Counted from the first letter of the stretch, positions 10,963 through 23,457 are shown. The stretch is 64,000 nucleotides of DNA from Osedax fenrisi (GCA_964019155.1 OZ025244.1:1527735-1591734); one strand, 5' to 3'. Program-made: numbers and translations. The notes: generated from the sequence alone by a model not told the origin.

Positions 10963-13098
10963 TTTTATATAAATATATATAATGATTTGTATAAATAACA
11001 ATATCAGATAACACATCGGTGGAATGTTCGTTGACTTGAAGAACAAGTTGTTCCCGGCCGGAATCTGGAAACCATGGCTGTCAATCATGCGACTTGTAGG
11101 ACCCATAGTTAGACCCATATACCCATTATGGTGCCCATAATTAACCGTATACAGATAGACCGATAATTACACAATTAATTAGACCACTCGCTGGAAACAT
11201 ATACCCATTATGAGACCCATACTTATACTCATATTTAGACCGATAGTTAGCCCCACATATCCATATTTAGACACATGCGTATTGTGTATCTCTATGCGGG
11301 AGCTACATGTCACAGACCATTATGTAATCGTAATATTAGTATCATTATGTAATCGTAATATTAGTAGCATTGTGGTGATGTAATCCTATAGGCAATGCCA
11401 AGGTATATACATCGCGGTAGTAATGTTGAGGTGTACAATGTACATTGTACACTGTACACTAGACCGGTTCGTTCGATTCAATTTTTAATCCTTCAGGTAA
11501 AATATAATACATATCTATATTTTGATATAATATGTATTAACAATTTTTATAAAAAAATAGTTACCTTTGGTCACGAAGCATTTAAAGTTTGAAATATAAA
11601 TTATTATTTTAAGATAACATGTATAATATTCTATGTATAATAGTAATGACGCCATCTTATTATCTTTGATGTTTACAAATATTTAAATTAATATTTAAAA
11701 TTAATTATGTATTTGTATTATATTTAATGAATTAATATAATATATGCCATTATTTATATTTATTATTAATATAATAACTATATTTCATTTTTATATCTAA
11801 AAATTACCAATATTAATGTCTTCTAAAACTCGAGAAAATACACCATTTTACAAAGTATTTATTTCAAAATAATTCAAAAAAATAATTAATTTTTTAAAAT
11901 TAATATATATAATTATACTTTACATAAATTTGAGTGATCAGATTGTATTGAATTGTGGATATAAGTTAGATATAAATGTCCTTTATACAAATAAAATTAA
12001 AAAAATTAAAAAATATGTAAACTTATTTTGTATTTCATATTTCAAATAAATATTCAAAAAAATTTAAAAATTATGTTAATTTTTTTTCTAAAAATAATTT
12101 TTAATTTTTTAATAATTAATTTGAATTGTATTATTATTATCTATAAATTATATATTTTAATTTTTTAAATTAAATTGTAATAATTTATTTATATTAAATT
12201 ATACGATTTTTAGATATTTTTTTTGACTAAAATTATTTTATAAAATTTGGGCATCTAGATTGTTATGAAAAATATTTTGTACTGTTAATACTACTTGTTA
12301 TATATGTTTCTAGGATATATCCATAGTTGGCTTAAAAAAAATCATCCAATTTTATAAAAATTGAATAAAACTTATTTCTATATCTCCCCCATGTTAACTT
12401 TTGTATGTATTCAATGTTAAAATAAAAAGGTCTCGTGACATAACAATATTTAAGATATAGGTCTAAAATTTTAAACACTTATTCATCATAGCATACATAA
12501 TTGTCACAGATGTGAAGGTTTTTAAAATTGCGAAAAAAAATTTAGTACGAACCGGTCTACTGTACACTATATATATATATATGTGCGTGTTTGCGTGTGT
12601 GTATATATATAAGCTATGAAATATCATATAATGTTAATCATTGCTCTAAGGATACACAAATTATTCTATTTAAAACATTTGTTTCTAATATATATTCCAA
12701 ATAGATATTGTATGGCTAAACTTAATATAGCTTATAATAATGCGTATCGTATCGTTATGAACTACATACGTAGAAATAGTGCATTATTAATGTTTCTTAA
12801 CGATTATGTTAATAATTGAACAGTTAAATTACGTAAGTCTTATTATTCGCTATGCAGACTAATACAATTAGCGTGTAAGCTATTTCTCAAATTATTCAAT
12901 TATATGAATATAATATTGTGTTCCCATCGCTACTGTTTATCATGTGGTATAACTCATTATTTGTATAGTATTTTAAATTTTGTTTTGTTTAATTTATTCT
13001 TTTATAATGTTAGTTTATATATATAGTATATATATAGTATATATATATATATTATATACTATGAACCTCAGTATTTTATGTCTAATTTAAATAAATAA

Positions 13099-13144
<46 letters not shown>

Positions 13145-13581
13145 TCAACTTGGAGACTCAAAGGTTTATAATATATCGAATTGTTCTTGCATATATTTTC
13201 ATTATACAAAATCAAACTATCAATTAAACTATTCTGATTTAGTGAGATTTACTTTATGTATATAAATATAAATATTTATTATGTTATTTCTTTATTGTAT
13301 CTGTATTATATTAACTTATTATATTGGGTGTTGATTTCACGGTATATTTAAATAACTCCTATAGATATACCTTATACAGTTTATAAGCTAGTATTATATA
13401 GTATGTATACAGTACATGTATGTATGGTCTGAAGCCCTCCCATGTGTATCTCTCATAATGTATGTACCTAATTCCCGAGTATGACTTTAATATAGTTTGA
13501 ATTGACTATTATATAGTATATTATAAATGTATCCGACATCTAAATATAACTTTGAGAAGTGTATTCCAATGATATCGATAC

Positions 13582-13624
<43 letters not shown>

Positions 13625-13809
13625 TTTATTAGAAGAACGTTGTATATATATATATATATCATGTGAATTATTAAATTCATTATATTGTTGTTTCCTCTAA
13701 AAGGCTTCAGATGAAGATAGTTATCTTTTCTATGCTGTCGCCTGCAAAATATATGATACATACATTACACAGTAGAATGTAATCTCAATATAGTCTCACT
13801 ATACTAGTA

Positions 13810-13867
<58 letters not shown>

Positions 13868-13943
13868 TAGTATACTATAAAATATATTAAATATAATATA
13901 CATTATAAATAATAATCTTAGTTCACATATATCTATACATTAT

Positions 13944-13982
<39 letters not shown>

Positions 13983-14237
13983 AAGCAACCTCCATAATAT
14001 GTTATACTGTAGCATCATACCAGTAATAATATATGTCACGATTTGCACACAGTCCAATAAATATCATCAATTACTATATATATATATTATATAATATATT
14101 ATAATATTATATAGTTTAAGTTGTATTACTACCAATTCTCAACCAATTTTATTATATTATAAAATCTATATATCTATCTATATTTTTATATATATATTAA
14201 TATATGTATTTTGTATTATTAACAATAACAATATATA
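10963..14237. other. AT-rich intergenic DNA with small repeats
   Basis: No gene supported. The stretch at 11095-11280 repeats TAGACCCATA and ATACCCATTATG in degenerate form. The interval 11318-11372 holds a tandem pair of CATTATGTAATCGTAATATT. At 11430-11460 nested palindromes alternate TGTACAATGTACA-type strings. Long (TA)n tracts lie at 13099-13140, 13807-13865 and 13948-13978. The remainder is featureless AT-rich sequence. Confidence 0.5.
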
Positions 14238-14306
14238 GGGTTATTTGTCTCGATAAGCGACACTGCTTCTATAATTACTCTGGCATTGCCTAAATCTGAT
14301 AATAAT

Positions 14307-14320
<14 letters not shown>
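14238..14320 (+). mobile_element. LINE/SINE 3'-end fragment with (TAA)n tail, copy 1
   Basis: The string GTCTCGATAAGCGACACTGC, then TTCT..AATTAC, then TGGCATTGCCTAAATCTGAT, then (AATAAT)n recurs almost identically at 28461-28545. A unique 3' body followed by a TAA-type microsatellite is how several LINE families and their SINEs end. Only about 80 bp are shared, so the parent element is unknown. Confidence 0.5.
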
Positions 14321-14352
<32 letters not shown>

Positions 14353-15345
14353 GTAATATAACCAGTTGGTGGACAATGTAAAATATAATCATTTGGTAAC
14401 CATTTTTTATAAGATAGCCATGAAGGTGAAAATTTACATACTAATTAATTATGATATACTCTTTGAATATATCTAATTATTTTTTCAAAATAATGAATAA
14501 TAAAATATATATAAAAATATTGTCTACCAAATAAAAATTATGTATAAGCTAACTAATTTGTTGACAATATTAACTTATGCATATAATAATTATTTTGTGG
14601 ATAAACTGAACTTTAAAGTTTTTGCTCCAACTTTATTATTTTCTGATATATATGTTCTATAATTAATGACAAATTTCATGATTTCATCATTAGTGTCAAA
14701 TTTCATCTATTTTATATTTATACATATTAAATTAATTTCGTATATTCAATATAATATTGGATAATTTAAACCATTTTACCTTTTCTATCAATCACGAACA
14801 TATTATATATGGTTAGTTATATTTTAAAATAACTATATATTATTTATATCATATAATATCTTCATTATATAAAATAAATATGTCTATTATTTTTATATTA
14901 TGTTTATATAAGAATTTTTCGGATAATAATTATTAAATTATCATAATTTAAAAATCACATGTGTATGTACAAAATTATTAAAATTATAATTATATTATAA
15001 TTATTATATCATAATAAATTATTATTAAATAATATGTAAGAATAATTATAATATATATTAGATAAATTACTTAGATATAAAAACGGGCTCTATTATAGAA
15101 TCTATACGAACTAATGTACATTTTATTTCAAAATAAAAATATGAAATTTTAATTATGAAAATGTATCATATAGTTGGTATTATGATAGCTTAAGTTAACT
15201 TTAATTATCAATTATCAATAGATTATTATATTCTTGTGTGTATTTATTAAAATATACATTTTAACATGCATTTATATTAAAATGAAACTATTGAAATAAG
15301 TATAATTATTGATCAATATTATTAATTGAATATATGGATTATGGT
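14321..15345. other. AT-rich intergenic DNA
   Basis: A (TA)n run of about 40 bp opens the interval, and the rest is AT-rich with no coding frame. The motifs TTGGTGGACAATGT and GTCTACCAAATAAA are shared with other intergenic stretches. Nothing else can be named. Confidence 0.5.
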
Positions 15346-15347
15346 CA

Positions 15348-15725
15348 AAAGCTTCGCGAATTAAACGCCCGCAAACTTGTTTATTCGAATTAGTGATTCT
15401 ACAATAGCTTATGATTGGTCATTATAATTAGCGTATGTTTATTTATAGACTATCATACATGCAACGGCTTATAATTACCATATATTTATATATGTGTAAG
15501 TTTTATAAGCTCACTCGGGATGTAATCATTTACAGTAATGCAGCTAAAAAAACCTAAACAATATTAAAATTAACCCAACCAAATCAAACCAAACAAGTGA
15601 AAATAACTAAAACTATAAATATTAATGTTTCAACAAACAATCATACGCTATTGTAAATTCAGTAATTCGAATAAACAATTTTGCGAGCGTTCAAATCGCG
15701 CATCAATCGCGAAGCTTTTGACCAG
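15348..15725 (+). mobile_element. MITE with ~75-bp TIRs (GGTCAAAAGCTTCGCG family), copy A
   Basis: The left end is TGGTCAAAAGCTTCGCGAAT and the right end is the inverse, CGCGAAGCTTTTGACCA. Both continue inward with TTGTTTATTCGAATTAGTGA-like sequence. The core contains ATGCAACGGCTTATAATTA and GCTCACTCGGGATGTAATC, then a purine-rich run with AAACCAAACAAG. No protein is encoded. An inverted copy lies at 16497-16882, and the two share flanks as well (GGATTATGGTC, GACCAGGTACC), so the pair arose by inverted duplication. Confidence 0.8.
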
Positions 15726-15744
15726 GTACCGAATATATATATAT

Positions 15745-15960
15745 ATATATTCAGGCCGCCGATATAATTAAGAGTTCAATTTGGGCGGTCTTACTAATAT
15801 ATAAGAGCCGCCCAATTAATAAATATATGTCACTAAAGCAAATATGTTATGCTTGATTTCACACGCTAAAATATTCCATACGAGTAACATACATAAACTG
15901 CTTTTGTGTATTATATCATATTAAACAAATCCACAAATATATATTATAATTATATGTATA
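15745..15960 (+). repeat. copy of the outer-arm segment (GGCCGCCGATATAA...)
   Basis: CAGGCCGCCGATATAATTAA begins a stretch that resembles 55443-55592 in the same orientation and 16982-17140 in inverse. Shared strings include TTTCACACGCTAAAATATTC and GAGTAACATACATA. It is therefore a third copy of the terminal ~150-200 bp of the large palindrome arm, facing the left arm with ~1 kb between. Confidence 0.65.
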
Positions 15961-15970
15961 ATAATATAAT

Positions 15971-16017
<47 letters not shown>

Positions 16018-16022
<5 letters not shown>

Positions 16023-16480
16023 ATAGTTATCCGTTATAGTAATTGTACAATTAAATATTTGATTTTTTATTAAATTTTAATTTATTTAACTATTAGAAAT
16101 CATTCGATTATTATTCGAATATGTTACGTACACATGAGATCGATATAGTTTTAGAAATTTCGTTTAATTGCAAGTAGAACTAATATATTATATATGTATA
16201 CGAATATAATCCATCGATATGTTATCTGTTTTAGTAACAATTAAATATTTGTTAATAAATTTGTTATTAAATTTTAATTTATACTATTAGAATTTATTCG
16301 ATTATATTCGAATATGTTACGTACACATGAGATCAATATAGTTTTAGAATGTCTGTTTAATTTCAAGTAGAACCAATATATTATATATGTATAATATAAT
16401 CCATCGATATGTTATCCATTATAGTACCTTATAATTTCTAATAGTACAAATTGAAATTTAATAAAAAATAAAATATTTAA
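16018..16480 (+). repeat. ~195-bp tandem repeat, about 2.3 units
   Basis: GTTATCCGTTATAGTA.., ATTCGAATATGTTACGTACA and CACATGAGATCGATATAGTT recur with a spacing of about 195 bp; ATCCATCGATATGTTATC marks the unit starts. The array is preceded by a ~50-bp (TA)n tract. A reverse fragment of the unit (TAGTTCTACTTGCAATTAAA) follows copy B at 16890, in keeping with local inverted duplication. Confidence 0.65.
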
Positions 16481-16496
16481 TTGTACAGTTGGTACC

Positions 16497-16882
16497 TGGT
16501 CAAAAGCTTCGCGATTGATGCGCAATTTGAATGCCCACCAAATTGTTTATTCGAATTAGTGAATTTACAATAGCGTATGAATCATACGGCGTATGATTGT
16601 TTGTACAAACATTAATATTTTTAGTTTTAGTTATTTTCACTTGTTTGGTTTGGTTTTGTTAGGTTTATTTTAATATTGCTAGGTTTTTTTAGCTGCATTA
16701 CATCCCGAGTGAGCCTATAAAACACACACACATGTTAATGATAAGCCGTTGCATGTATGATAGTCTATAAATAGACATACGTTAATTATAATGGCCAATT
16801 ATAAGATATTGTAAATTCACTAATTCACATAAACAATTTTGCGGGCATTCAAATTGCGCATCAATCGCGAAGCTTTTGACCA
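16497..16882 (-). mobile_element. MITE with ~75-bp TIRs, copy B (inverted)
   Basis: Bounded by TGGTCAAAAGCTTCGCGATT and AATCGCGAAGCTTTTGACCA. The core reads as the reverse complement of copy A (TAGCTGCATTACATCCCGAG, then GCCGTTGCATGTATGATAG). It retains the longer terminal repeat GATTGATGCGCAATTTGAAT. No coding sequence. Confidence 0.8.
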
Positions 16883-17725
16883 TAATCCATATTAGTTCTA
16901 CTTGCAATTAAACGAAATTTCTAAAACTATATCGATCTGTTATACAGTTACTATTAATATTATTATACATGTATAATATATATGTATATAATTATAATAT
17001 ATATTTGTGTTAATATGATAATACACATAAACAACGTATGTATGTTACTCATATGGAATATTTTAGCGTGTGAAAGCGTAACATATATTTACATCGATGG
17101 GCGGCTCTTAAATATATCGGTGGCCTGCTTCTCCTGTATCCATATATATTATATGATTATTATAATACCATATCATATTAAATATTGTTAACAATATAAT
17201 AGTTATACATTATGAAAAATATACAATCAGCATTAGTTAATATAGAAATAAAAGTAATTTAATAAATATAGTTTTAAATAAAATTGCCGTTTGTCCGTTC
17301 TAACCAAACAGGGTAGTTTATTTGTAATCTTCGGCGAAAACCATTTTAACATACTTGTGTATATTTATAATATGATATTATAATTCATATATTTATTAAT
17401 ATTATAGTAATACATTATTAATATTTTAAAGTATTAAATAATACTATAATTACTTAATATACTATATTTATTGCTTATAGAAAACTGAAAATTCAAATTA
17501 TGAAATAACTGCTATACTAATACCGTACACAAAAATATTAATACTACTACTTTAATCCCATGAATACTTTTTTAATATTCTAATCTAAATAATCAAATTG
17601 TTTACATCACTACATAATATATATGATGTTAAACACTATTATATAATACATATATATGTAATATTTAAATAATAATTCACTGATAATGCATATTGTATAA
17701 TTATTTTACATTTGTACGGTATTAT

Positions 17726-18179
17726 CAAAGATTTTCATAAGGAAAGATATAACACTTACGCGAAATCGTGTAATTCGAATTTGTATACAAAATACCCCAG
17801 TGCCACCTATAGCGGGTTACTTTTAGGAACTATGTGTTATTTATAATGTAAATTCGTATTTAACTATACACTTTTAAAATATTAAATAATATGCTTTAAA
17901 TTAATATTTATATGATGAAAACTAAGTGTTCATTACTAATATATAACAAACAAATATGATATGTATGTTTTAAATACTATAAGTATATATTTAGTGAGTA
18001 AATGCTAATTTATATTGCATGTAATTTAATAGAGCAATGAAAACATTGTTGTATGCAAACAGAGCCGAACCTAAATCTATTTCAGTGATTTCGATACTAC
18101 TGCTAGCAGCGGTTGGGGATATTACTAAATTACGTTGTATGCATAGGGAGTGTTATATCTGTGCTTCGCAAAATCTTTG
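17726..18179 (+). mobile_element. MITE with 7-bp TSD, copy 1 (TSD GTATTAT)
   Basis: 454 bp bounded by CAAAGATTTTCATAAGGAAA..ATAACAC and the imperfect inverse GTGTTATATCTGTG..CAAAATCTTTG, giving TIRs of about 30 bp. GTATTAT occurs directly on both sides (17719-17725 and 18180-18186). The corresponding place in the right arm (near 54860) has a single GTATTAT and no insertion, an empty site. The short open frame inside (MKTLLYANRAEPKSISVISI) is shared by sibling copies but is too short to be a transposase. The superfamily is not certain: a 7-bp TSD fits some P-like or Dada-like elements, while the CAAAG end looks hAT-like. Confidence 0.9.
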
Positions 18180-18539
18180 GTATTATTATCTCGCAGTTTA
18201 TATTAATACTGTATTGGTATTTAGTAGTTTATAATTCCACAATTACATTTACAATTACATGTATTCTTTATCATTTGTAAATTTCTTCTTAATTATATCT
18301 GTTAATTTCACTGTTTATAGTAGTATAACGCTAAAATTAAAACTTATAAATATCGTAATATATATAATATATATATTTAATCTATAATATCATATATAAT
18401 TAACTTTATAATAATAATCTTTTAGAATCAAGTGCAAAACAGAACAGGAGTTATCGAATGGTTTTTATTTAATTATATAATCAATGATATGTGTAATATA
18501 ATAAAAAATAATTACTTAAATAATAGAATACCAATAATA

Positions 18540-18690
18540 TCGTGTTAAGTAATTTTGTGGCGAATGATCTTGTGTGAAATGATAATATATATAAATAATT
18601 ATTTATAAATAGTAGAATTTAAACTACACACGAAATCACCATTCCGTATAATATCATTCCCCATGAAATCACTTCGCACGAGAACACTGG
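18540..18690 (+). mobile_element. small MITE (~150 bp), left-arm copy
   Basis: The left end has ATCGTGTTAAGTAATTTTGT followed by GGCGAATGATCTTGTG. The right end read inverted gives TCTCGTGCGAAGTGATTTCA then TGGGGAATGAT, an imperfect ~30-bp terminal inverted repeat. The same element lies at 54345-54495 in the right arm, so it predates the arm duplication. No coding sequence. Confidence 0.6.
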
Positions 18691-18787
18691 TTACCAAATA
18701 ATAATATATAATTAATAAACTAATTGTATATAATTATTTAACATCTAATATTCAAATTTTAGATAATAAAATTGTTCATATTAATAT

Positions 18788-19205
18788 CAAAGATGTTTCT
18801 AATGAAAGATATAACACTCATGAGAAATCGTGTAATTAAATTGTGTATACAAAAACCAACAGCACCACCTATATAGGTCATTTTTTGAAACTATGTGTTT
18901 ATAATGTAAATTTGTATCAAACTTTTAAAATGAAAAATAATATGCTTTAAATTATTATTTTATTAAGTGTTTATTACTAATATATAGAAATAGGATATGT
19001 TGGTTTTAAATCCTATGAATATCTATGTGGCAAGTAAAAGCTAATTTATATTGCATGTAATTTAATAGAGTAATGAAAACATTGTAGTATGCAAATTGCG
19101 GCAAATCTAAATCGATTTCGATACTGCTGCTAGAAGCGGGATGTATGAATAATAATCATGTTGCGTAGGTAGCGAGTGTTATATCTTTGATTCGCAAAAT
19201 CTTTG
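18788..19205 (+). mobile_element. MITE with 7-bp TSD, copy 2 (TSD TTAATAT)
   Basis: 418 bp, same family as 17726 but more diverged (starts CAAAGATGTTTCTAATGAAA, ends TTGATTCGCAAAATCTTTG). TTAATAT flanks both sides (18781-18787, 19206-19212). Unlike the other copies in this arm it has a counterpart at the equivalent place in the right arm (53835-54252), so it inserted before the arms were duplicated. This agrees with its greater divergence. Confidence 0.9.
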
Positions 19206-20192
19206 TTAATATCTTTTAAATTATATTATATTTTAGACATGTCAATAATATTTATTTATTAACATTTTGTAATTGAAAATAATAATATTTTAATTAATAA
19301 TTATTTATATGGTATTGGTATTGGTGTATTTTTGTATTATTATAAATTTATTAATTTATTTTCAATAATTTAATATTACTTTATTTATTTTGTAATCAGT
19401 AGTATATAATATATAAGATAAAAATATATAATTAATTGCAGGTGATGAATAATTACATTTAAGAAAAGTCTTTTTTGGAATTAAAACAAAAGCGATGTTG
19501 GAATATAATACAAATTTGATTGCTGCCGGTAAATTTCAAGGCATACTAATTGAACATGTAGGATAGCAAACTTATGCAACGGTTTGTATTTTAAATTATA
19601 TAAATTACCTATTTAATCAATTAAATTAATACAGAATGTAGTACATTTATTGTAAGTACTTTTATAATCAAATTAAAGAGAAATTACTCTAAAGCTATAC
19701 CAGTTAATATCAAATCACTAAAGATCCAGAATTCAATAATATTATAACTAAAATGCATGATGGTCAAGACATTATTAAAAAAGATCCTTTATTTAAACAT
19801 GTTAGTAATTCATTATTAGTATTTATATAAAATAAAAGTTTATTTATATATTTGTTTTAAATATATGTATATTCATTATTTGTTATTAAAATATCATATT
19901 CAATTATATATCTAATCAAATGTATTATTCTATTTTTATTAATTTTATTTAATATATATTCATTATTTTGTATTATAATAATATATAATCTTTATAGAAT
20001 TGATTTAGGAAATTTATTATTAAAGCTGGATTTATCAAATAATATATTTTGATATATAAAAGTAATGATCAGGATTCTATTCTAGAAATCGACTATATGA
20101 TAAAGTTTGTAACATTAATAATTATCGATTTCAAAATCTCAAATTAATGATTAATATTTATAAAATTTTGCTTTGATTAAAAATTGTTCAAT

Positions 20193-20865
20193 TTATTTAA
20201 TATCTATTAAAAAATTCAAATTTATATACATATGATATTCAAATCGCCATATGACATATTCCATGTAACCTGTAACATTTAATTGTTGATATCCTATCTC
20301 GTTTCTACACCAACTATTACCTACCTCACTTAATCTCCGTTCACAATCTATAAGCCTCCATTCCAGTAATTGCATGTATTTGTATTTGATTTTCGTATTT
20401 GATAAAAAACTATATATATGAATTTAATGTATATATTATGTATAGGTGTTATAACTTATAATATCCCAAGCAACCAGTATATTGTTTACAGTTTTTTATC
20501 ATATCGATTTTCTTTAGATATCAAATAAATTTTAAATAGATTTCAATTAATTATTATGCAATCTGGTATAGAGATAGGGATTATTATTTTATGATTTAAT
20601 ATTTAATGTGTTAATTTATTGTATTTATATTTGATTCTTTAAGAAAAATGTGTATAATATATTAATTTTCCTTAGCTTTTCCACTCCTCGCTATCTACAT
20701 CATACTTCTTCAATTTTATCCATGATAAATCTTGCTTCTACAGGATTTTATAACTAATCTTCCCTTACCGTATACACCCACCTATCTACATTGCTTTAAT
20801 TAACCTATAAATCTGATATATTCAATATATATCAATCACTAACCATGTAATATCTTTATATATAT
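20193..20865 (-). mobile_element. fragment related to the hAT-type element at 44.5 kb (left arm)
   Basis: On the minus strand this stretch shares long runs with the interior of the 44532-45405 element: AAATCATAAAATAATAATCC, CTATCTCTATACCAGATTGC, TAAAAAACTGTAAACAATA and GGGATATTATAAGTTATAA. The terminal CAG..GGGGTCAAATAC repeats are not seen here, so it is an internal fragment or a relative. A 60-codon minus-strand frame (MQLLEWRLIDCERRLSEVGN...) lies at its edge at 20193-20375. The right-arm counterpart is at 52090-52790, where the frame is broken. Confidence 0.5.
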
Positions 20866-20877
20866 ACCAAAGATTTT

Positions 20878-21321
20878 CCGAAGGAAAGATATAACACTTA
20901 CGCGAAATCGTGTAATTCGAATTTGTATACAAAATACACCAGTGCCACCTATAGCGGGTTACTTTTAGGAACTATGTGTTGTTTATAATGTAAATTCGTA
21001 TTTAACTATACAATTTTAAAATGTTAAATAATATGCTTTAAATTAATATTTATATGATGAAAACTAAGTGTTCATTACTAACATATAACAAACAAATATG
21101 ATATGTATGTTTTAAATTCTATAAGTATATATTTAGTAAGTAAAAGCTAATTTATATTGCATGTAATTTAATAGAGCAATGAAAACATTGTTGTATGCAA
21201 ACAGAGCCGAACCTAAATCTATTTCAGTGATTTCGATACTACTGCTAGCAGCGGCAGGGGATATTACTAAATTACGTTCCATGCATAGGGAGTGTTATAT
21301 CTTTGCTTCGCAAAATCTTTG
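20878..21321 (+). mobile_element. MITE with 7-bp TSD, copy 3 (TSD TATATAC)
   Basis: 444 bp, CAAAGATTTTCCGAAGGAAA...CTTTGCTTCGCAAAATCTTTG, flanked by TATATAC at 20871-20877 and 21322-21328. The right arm at about 52080 reads straight through with one TATATAC, an empty site. It is near-identical to the copies at 17726 and 25071, indicating recent spread. Confidence 0.9.
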
Positions 21322-22984
21322 TATATACTCTATATTTTATTTTATTTATTTACAATTTCTACTACATACTTTATATATCTATTTAAAGTCTACAATTTCT
21401 ATTACGTAATCCAATTTCATGTATTTTATTTTTAATATCAGTAAATTATAATAAATATAATTAATTTCATATTCAATGGATTATTTTTTTATAATTATTT
21501 TTTAAATAACTTTTGCTCAAATTCTTTAGTGAATATATTATATGAATTCAATTGAATTTAATTAATTTATTTGCTACAGTTATTGACTACACCGGCTACG
21601 TTATTGACTTTGAAATTATGTGGAGATTATTGTGTTTACAAGAAAGCAAAATATGAAGGTTCATATATTATATATATATATATATTAAATCTGGGTATAT
21701 AAATTTATAATATATAAAAATAATTATACAGGATTAAAATGAATGCATAAAGATTTTTTTATTGAACAAGTGCAAATATAGCCCCATATGTAAAAAAAGT
21801 TGAAAAGTTTTCATAATATGATTTAGTCTCGATGTTTAAAGGTATAAAATTGTATTAATTTGTATTATACTTTATTAATTATATTTTAATATTCTAGAAC
21901 AATTTGCTGTAACAATGGCAGTATGAACATTTAACTTTGGAATGCAGGCCTATTTAGCTGCATTTGATGGATTGCTAGGATATTCATTATAATCGGTTGC
22001 AGAATATGCAGTACAACAAGACAGATTACGATGCTTTGATGCTACAAAGGTGAAGAAGAAGATGAAACATCAAGACAATTCATATGCTGCAGGATGTGCA
22101 AACATATAATTAAAATAAATTGTATATGTATAATTATATTTTTAATATCATTTATAAATATAATATATACATTAGTAACTATATATAGTGTGAGAATTAA
22201 TTTAAAAAAAACTTTAAACTTGATTTAGTCAGAATAATTATTTGTATATCTCATTAACTACATATTGAATATTTTTTCTTTAAATTTCACAATATATAAA
22301 AATGAACAGTATAAATTATTATTTCTATATATATGTAGTAAATTAGTGATACATTTTTATTTTATTTGTTAATCATTATTTAAAATAAATATGTATAATA
22401 AGATTGTTAAATAATTATTACAAAAACTTTAATATTATAAGTGGATACATTTTGAAAAGATGTTATTTTACATGTAACTAATGAATAGTACCTTTAAACA
22501 CATATCAATAAACATTTTCTATATATTATTACTTATTGAAATATATAAGTTTATTAATTTAAATAAAATATATACATGTTGAAAATGAGCAAAATATGTA
22601 TATTCCACAAATATTTAAAAGTAGCATTGTATAAAATATGGTCTTGTATAGTGTTACGAAATATTATTAAAAAAGAAATTGAATCTGTATGCAGATTTAG
22701 TGAAAATATAATACAAAATAGATATGTAAAATAAATAATTAATTGATCATCAAAACATTGTTAACCTGAAATGAAAATGGTTTTATATTAGTTTATTACA
22801 CATAAAGTAAGAACACAGTTGTTTTCGAAACAAATTATATATAATATTAATTAATTAATAAATAATTATAATTGAAGAAATTCAGATTCACTTTATAAGT
22901 ACGAATTGTGAAGATTTATGGAAATATAATTAATTAAAAGAATTGATAGAATAGCTTCCATTATGGTACATCTGCACCTACATA

Positions 22985-23290
22985 TATAAAATATTAATAT
23001 TTAATAGAATTTTATTTGTTTTATATATATGATATGTATGCTAAGTATATAATTAATATGCTTTACAATAATTTCTAGTAAATAGTAAAATTATTATTAT
23101 TATTTATATTAAAAAATATACCTCCTGATGGCATCGTAACCAGACCTTCTGTGTTGCATACAACAATCTATCCACTATATAGTATATATACTACCAAACC
23201 AGTTTTATTAATTATATATAATTACTAATAGTAGTATTAGATTTGATTTAATTATAAATAGAATTAGAATATAATTATATTTCACAAATT
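22985..23290 (-). repeat. nested inverted repeat inside left arm, side 1, with tRNA-like SINE
   Basis: This is the inverse of 24560-24925. Shared strings include TAATAGAATTTTATTTGTTT, AATTTCTAGTAAATAGTA, AATTATATATAATTACTAAT and ATAAATAGAATTAGAATA. Within it (minus strand, about 23118-23200) lies a tRNA-like core GGTAGTATATATACTATATA.., then GATTGTTGTATGCAACACAG, then TTACGATGCC, with an A-box-like front and a B-box-like end. Confidence 0.7.
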
Positions 23291-23457
23291 TAATAAAGTA
23301 TTGATAAATTATAGAATTATTCTAAGAATACAAAATAATAGTATGATTATTATTATATATATAGTATTATACTAAGTATATAATATGATAGTTATTAATT
23401 ATATAATATAAATCGAAAATTATGATGAATAATAACAACTTATTTTAATTTTTTTAA

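Larger units (their letters stand above)
19441..22110 (+). pseudogene. decayed multi-exon gene, family unrecognised (left-arm copy)
   Basis: Several short stretches read like protein but carry stops in all three stop-codon types. They include VFFGIKTKAMLEYNTNLIAA then GKFQGILIEHVG (19470-19570); SKAIPVNIKSLK, frameshift, DPEFNNIITKMHDGQDIIKK (19690-19800); LLTTPATLLTLKLCGDYCVY (21580-21655); and DFFIEQVQI*PHM*KKLKSF (21750-21830). The last exon, at 21897-22107, has TFNFGMQAYLAAFDGLLGYS, then AEYAVQQDRLRCFDATKVKK and KMKHQDNSYAAGCANI. Acceptor-like AG and donor-like GT sites bracket several of them. The in-frame stop after GLLGYSL is shared with the right arm, so the gene was already dead before duplication. 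I do not recognise the family. Confidence 0.5.

Noticed and set aside
13540..13761. 73-codon minus-strand ORF
   Set aside because: It runs through (TA)n and (AAT)n tracts; the protein is poly-I/Y noise.
17726..21409. MKTLLYANRAEPKSISVISI ORFs as genes
   Set aside because: They lie inside the 7-bp-TSD MITE and run out of its end into different flanks; identical starts reflect copying of the MITE, not a conserved protein.
21650..21930. Right arm as a spliced retrocopy lacking an intron
   Set aside because: The join in the right arm is at TATGAA microhomology and not at the GT-AG sites flanking the block, and other introns are retained.
19441..22110. Reassigned stop codons (in-frame TAA/TAG/TGA within protein-like stretches)
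   Set aside because: All three stops appear, together with frameshifts, and the gypsy pieces show the same; the transposase-like and SAMD3-like frames end and read normally with the standard code. Decay is the simpler explanation.
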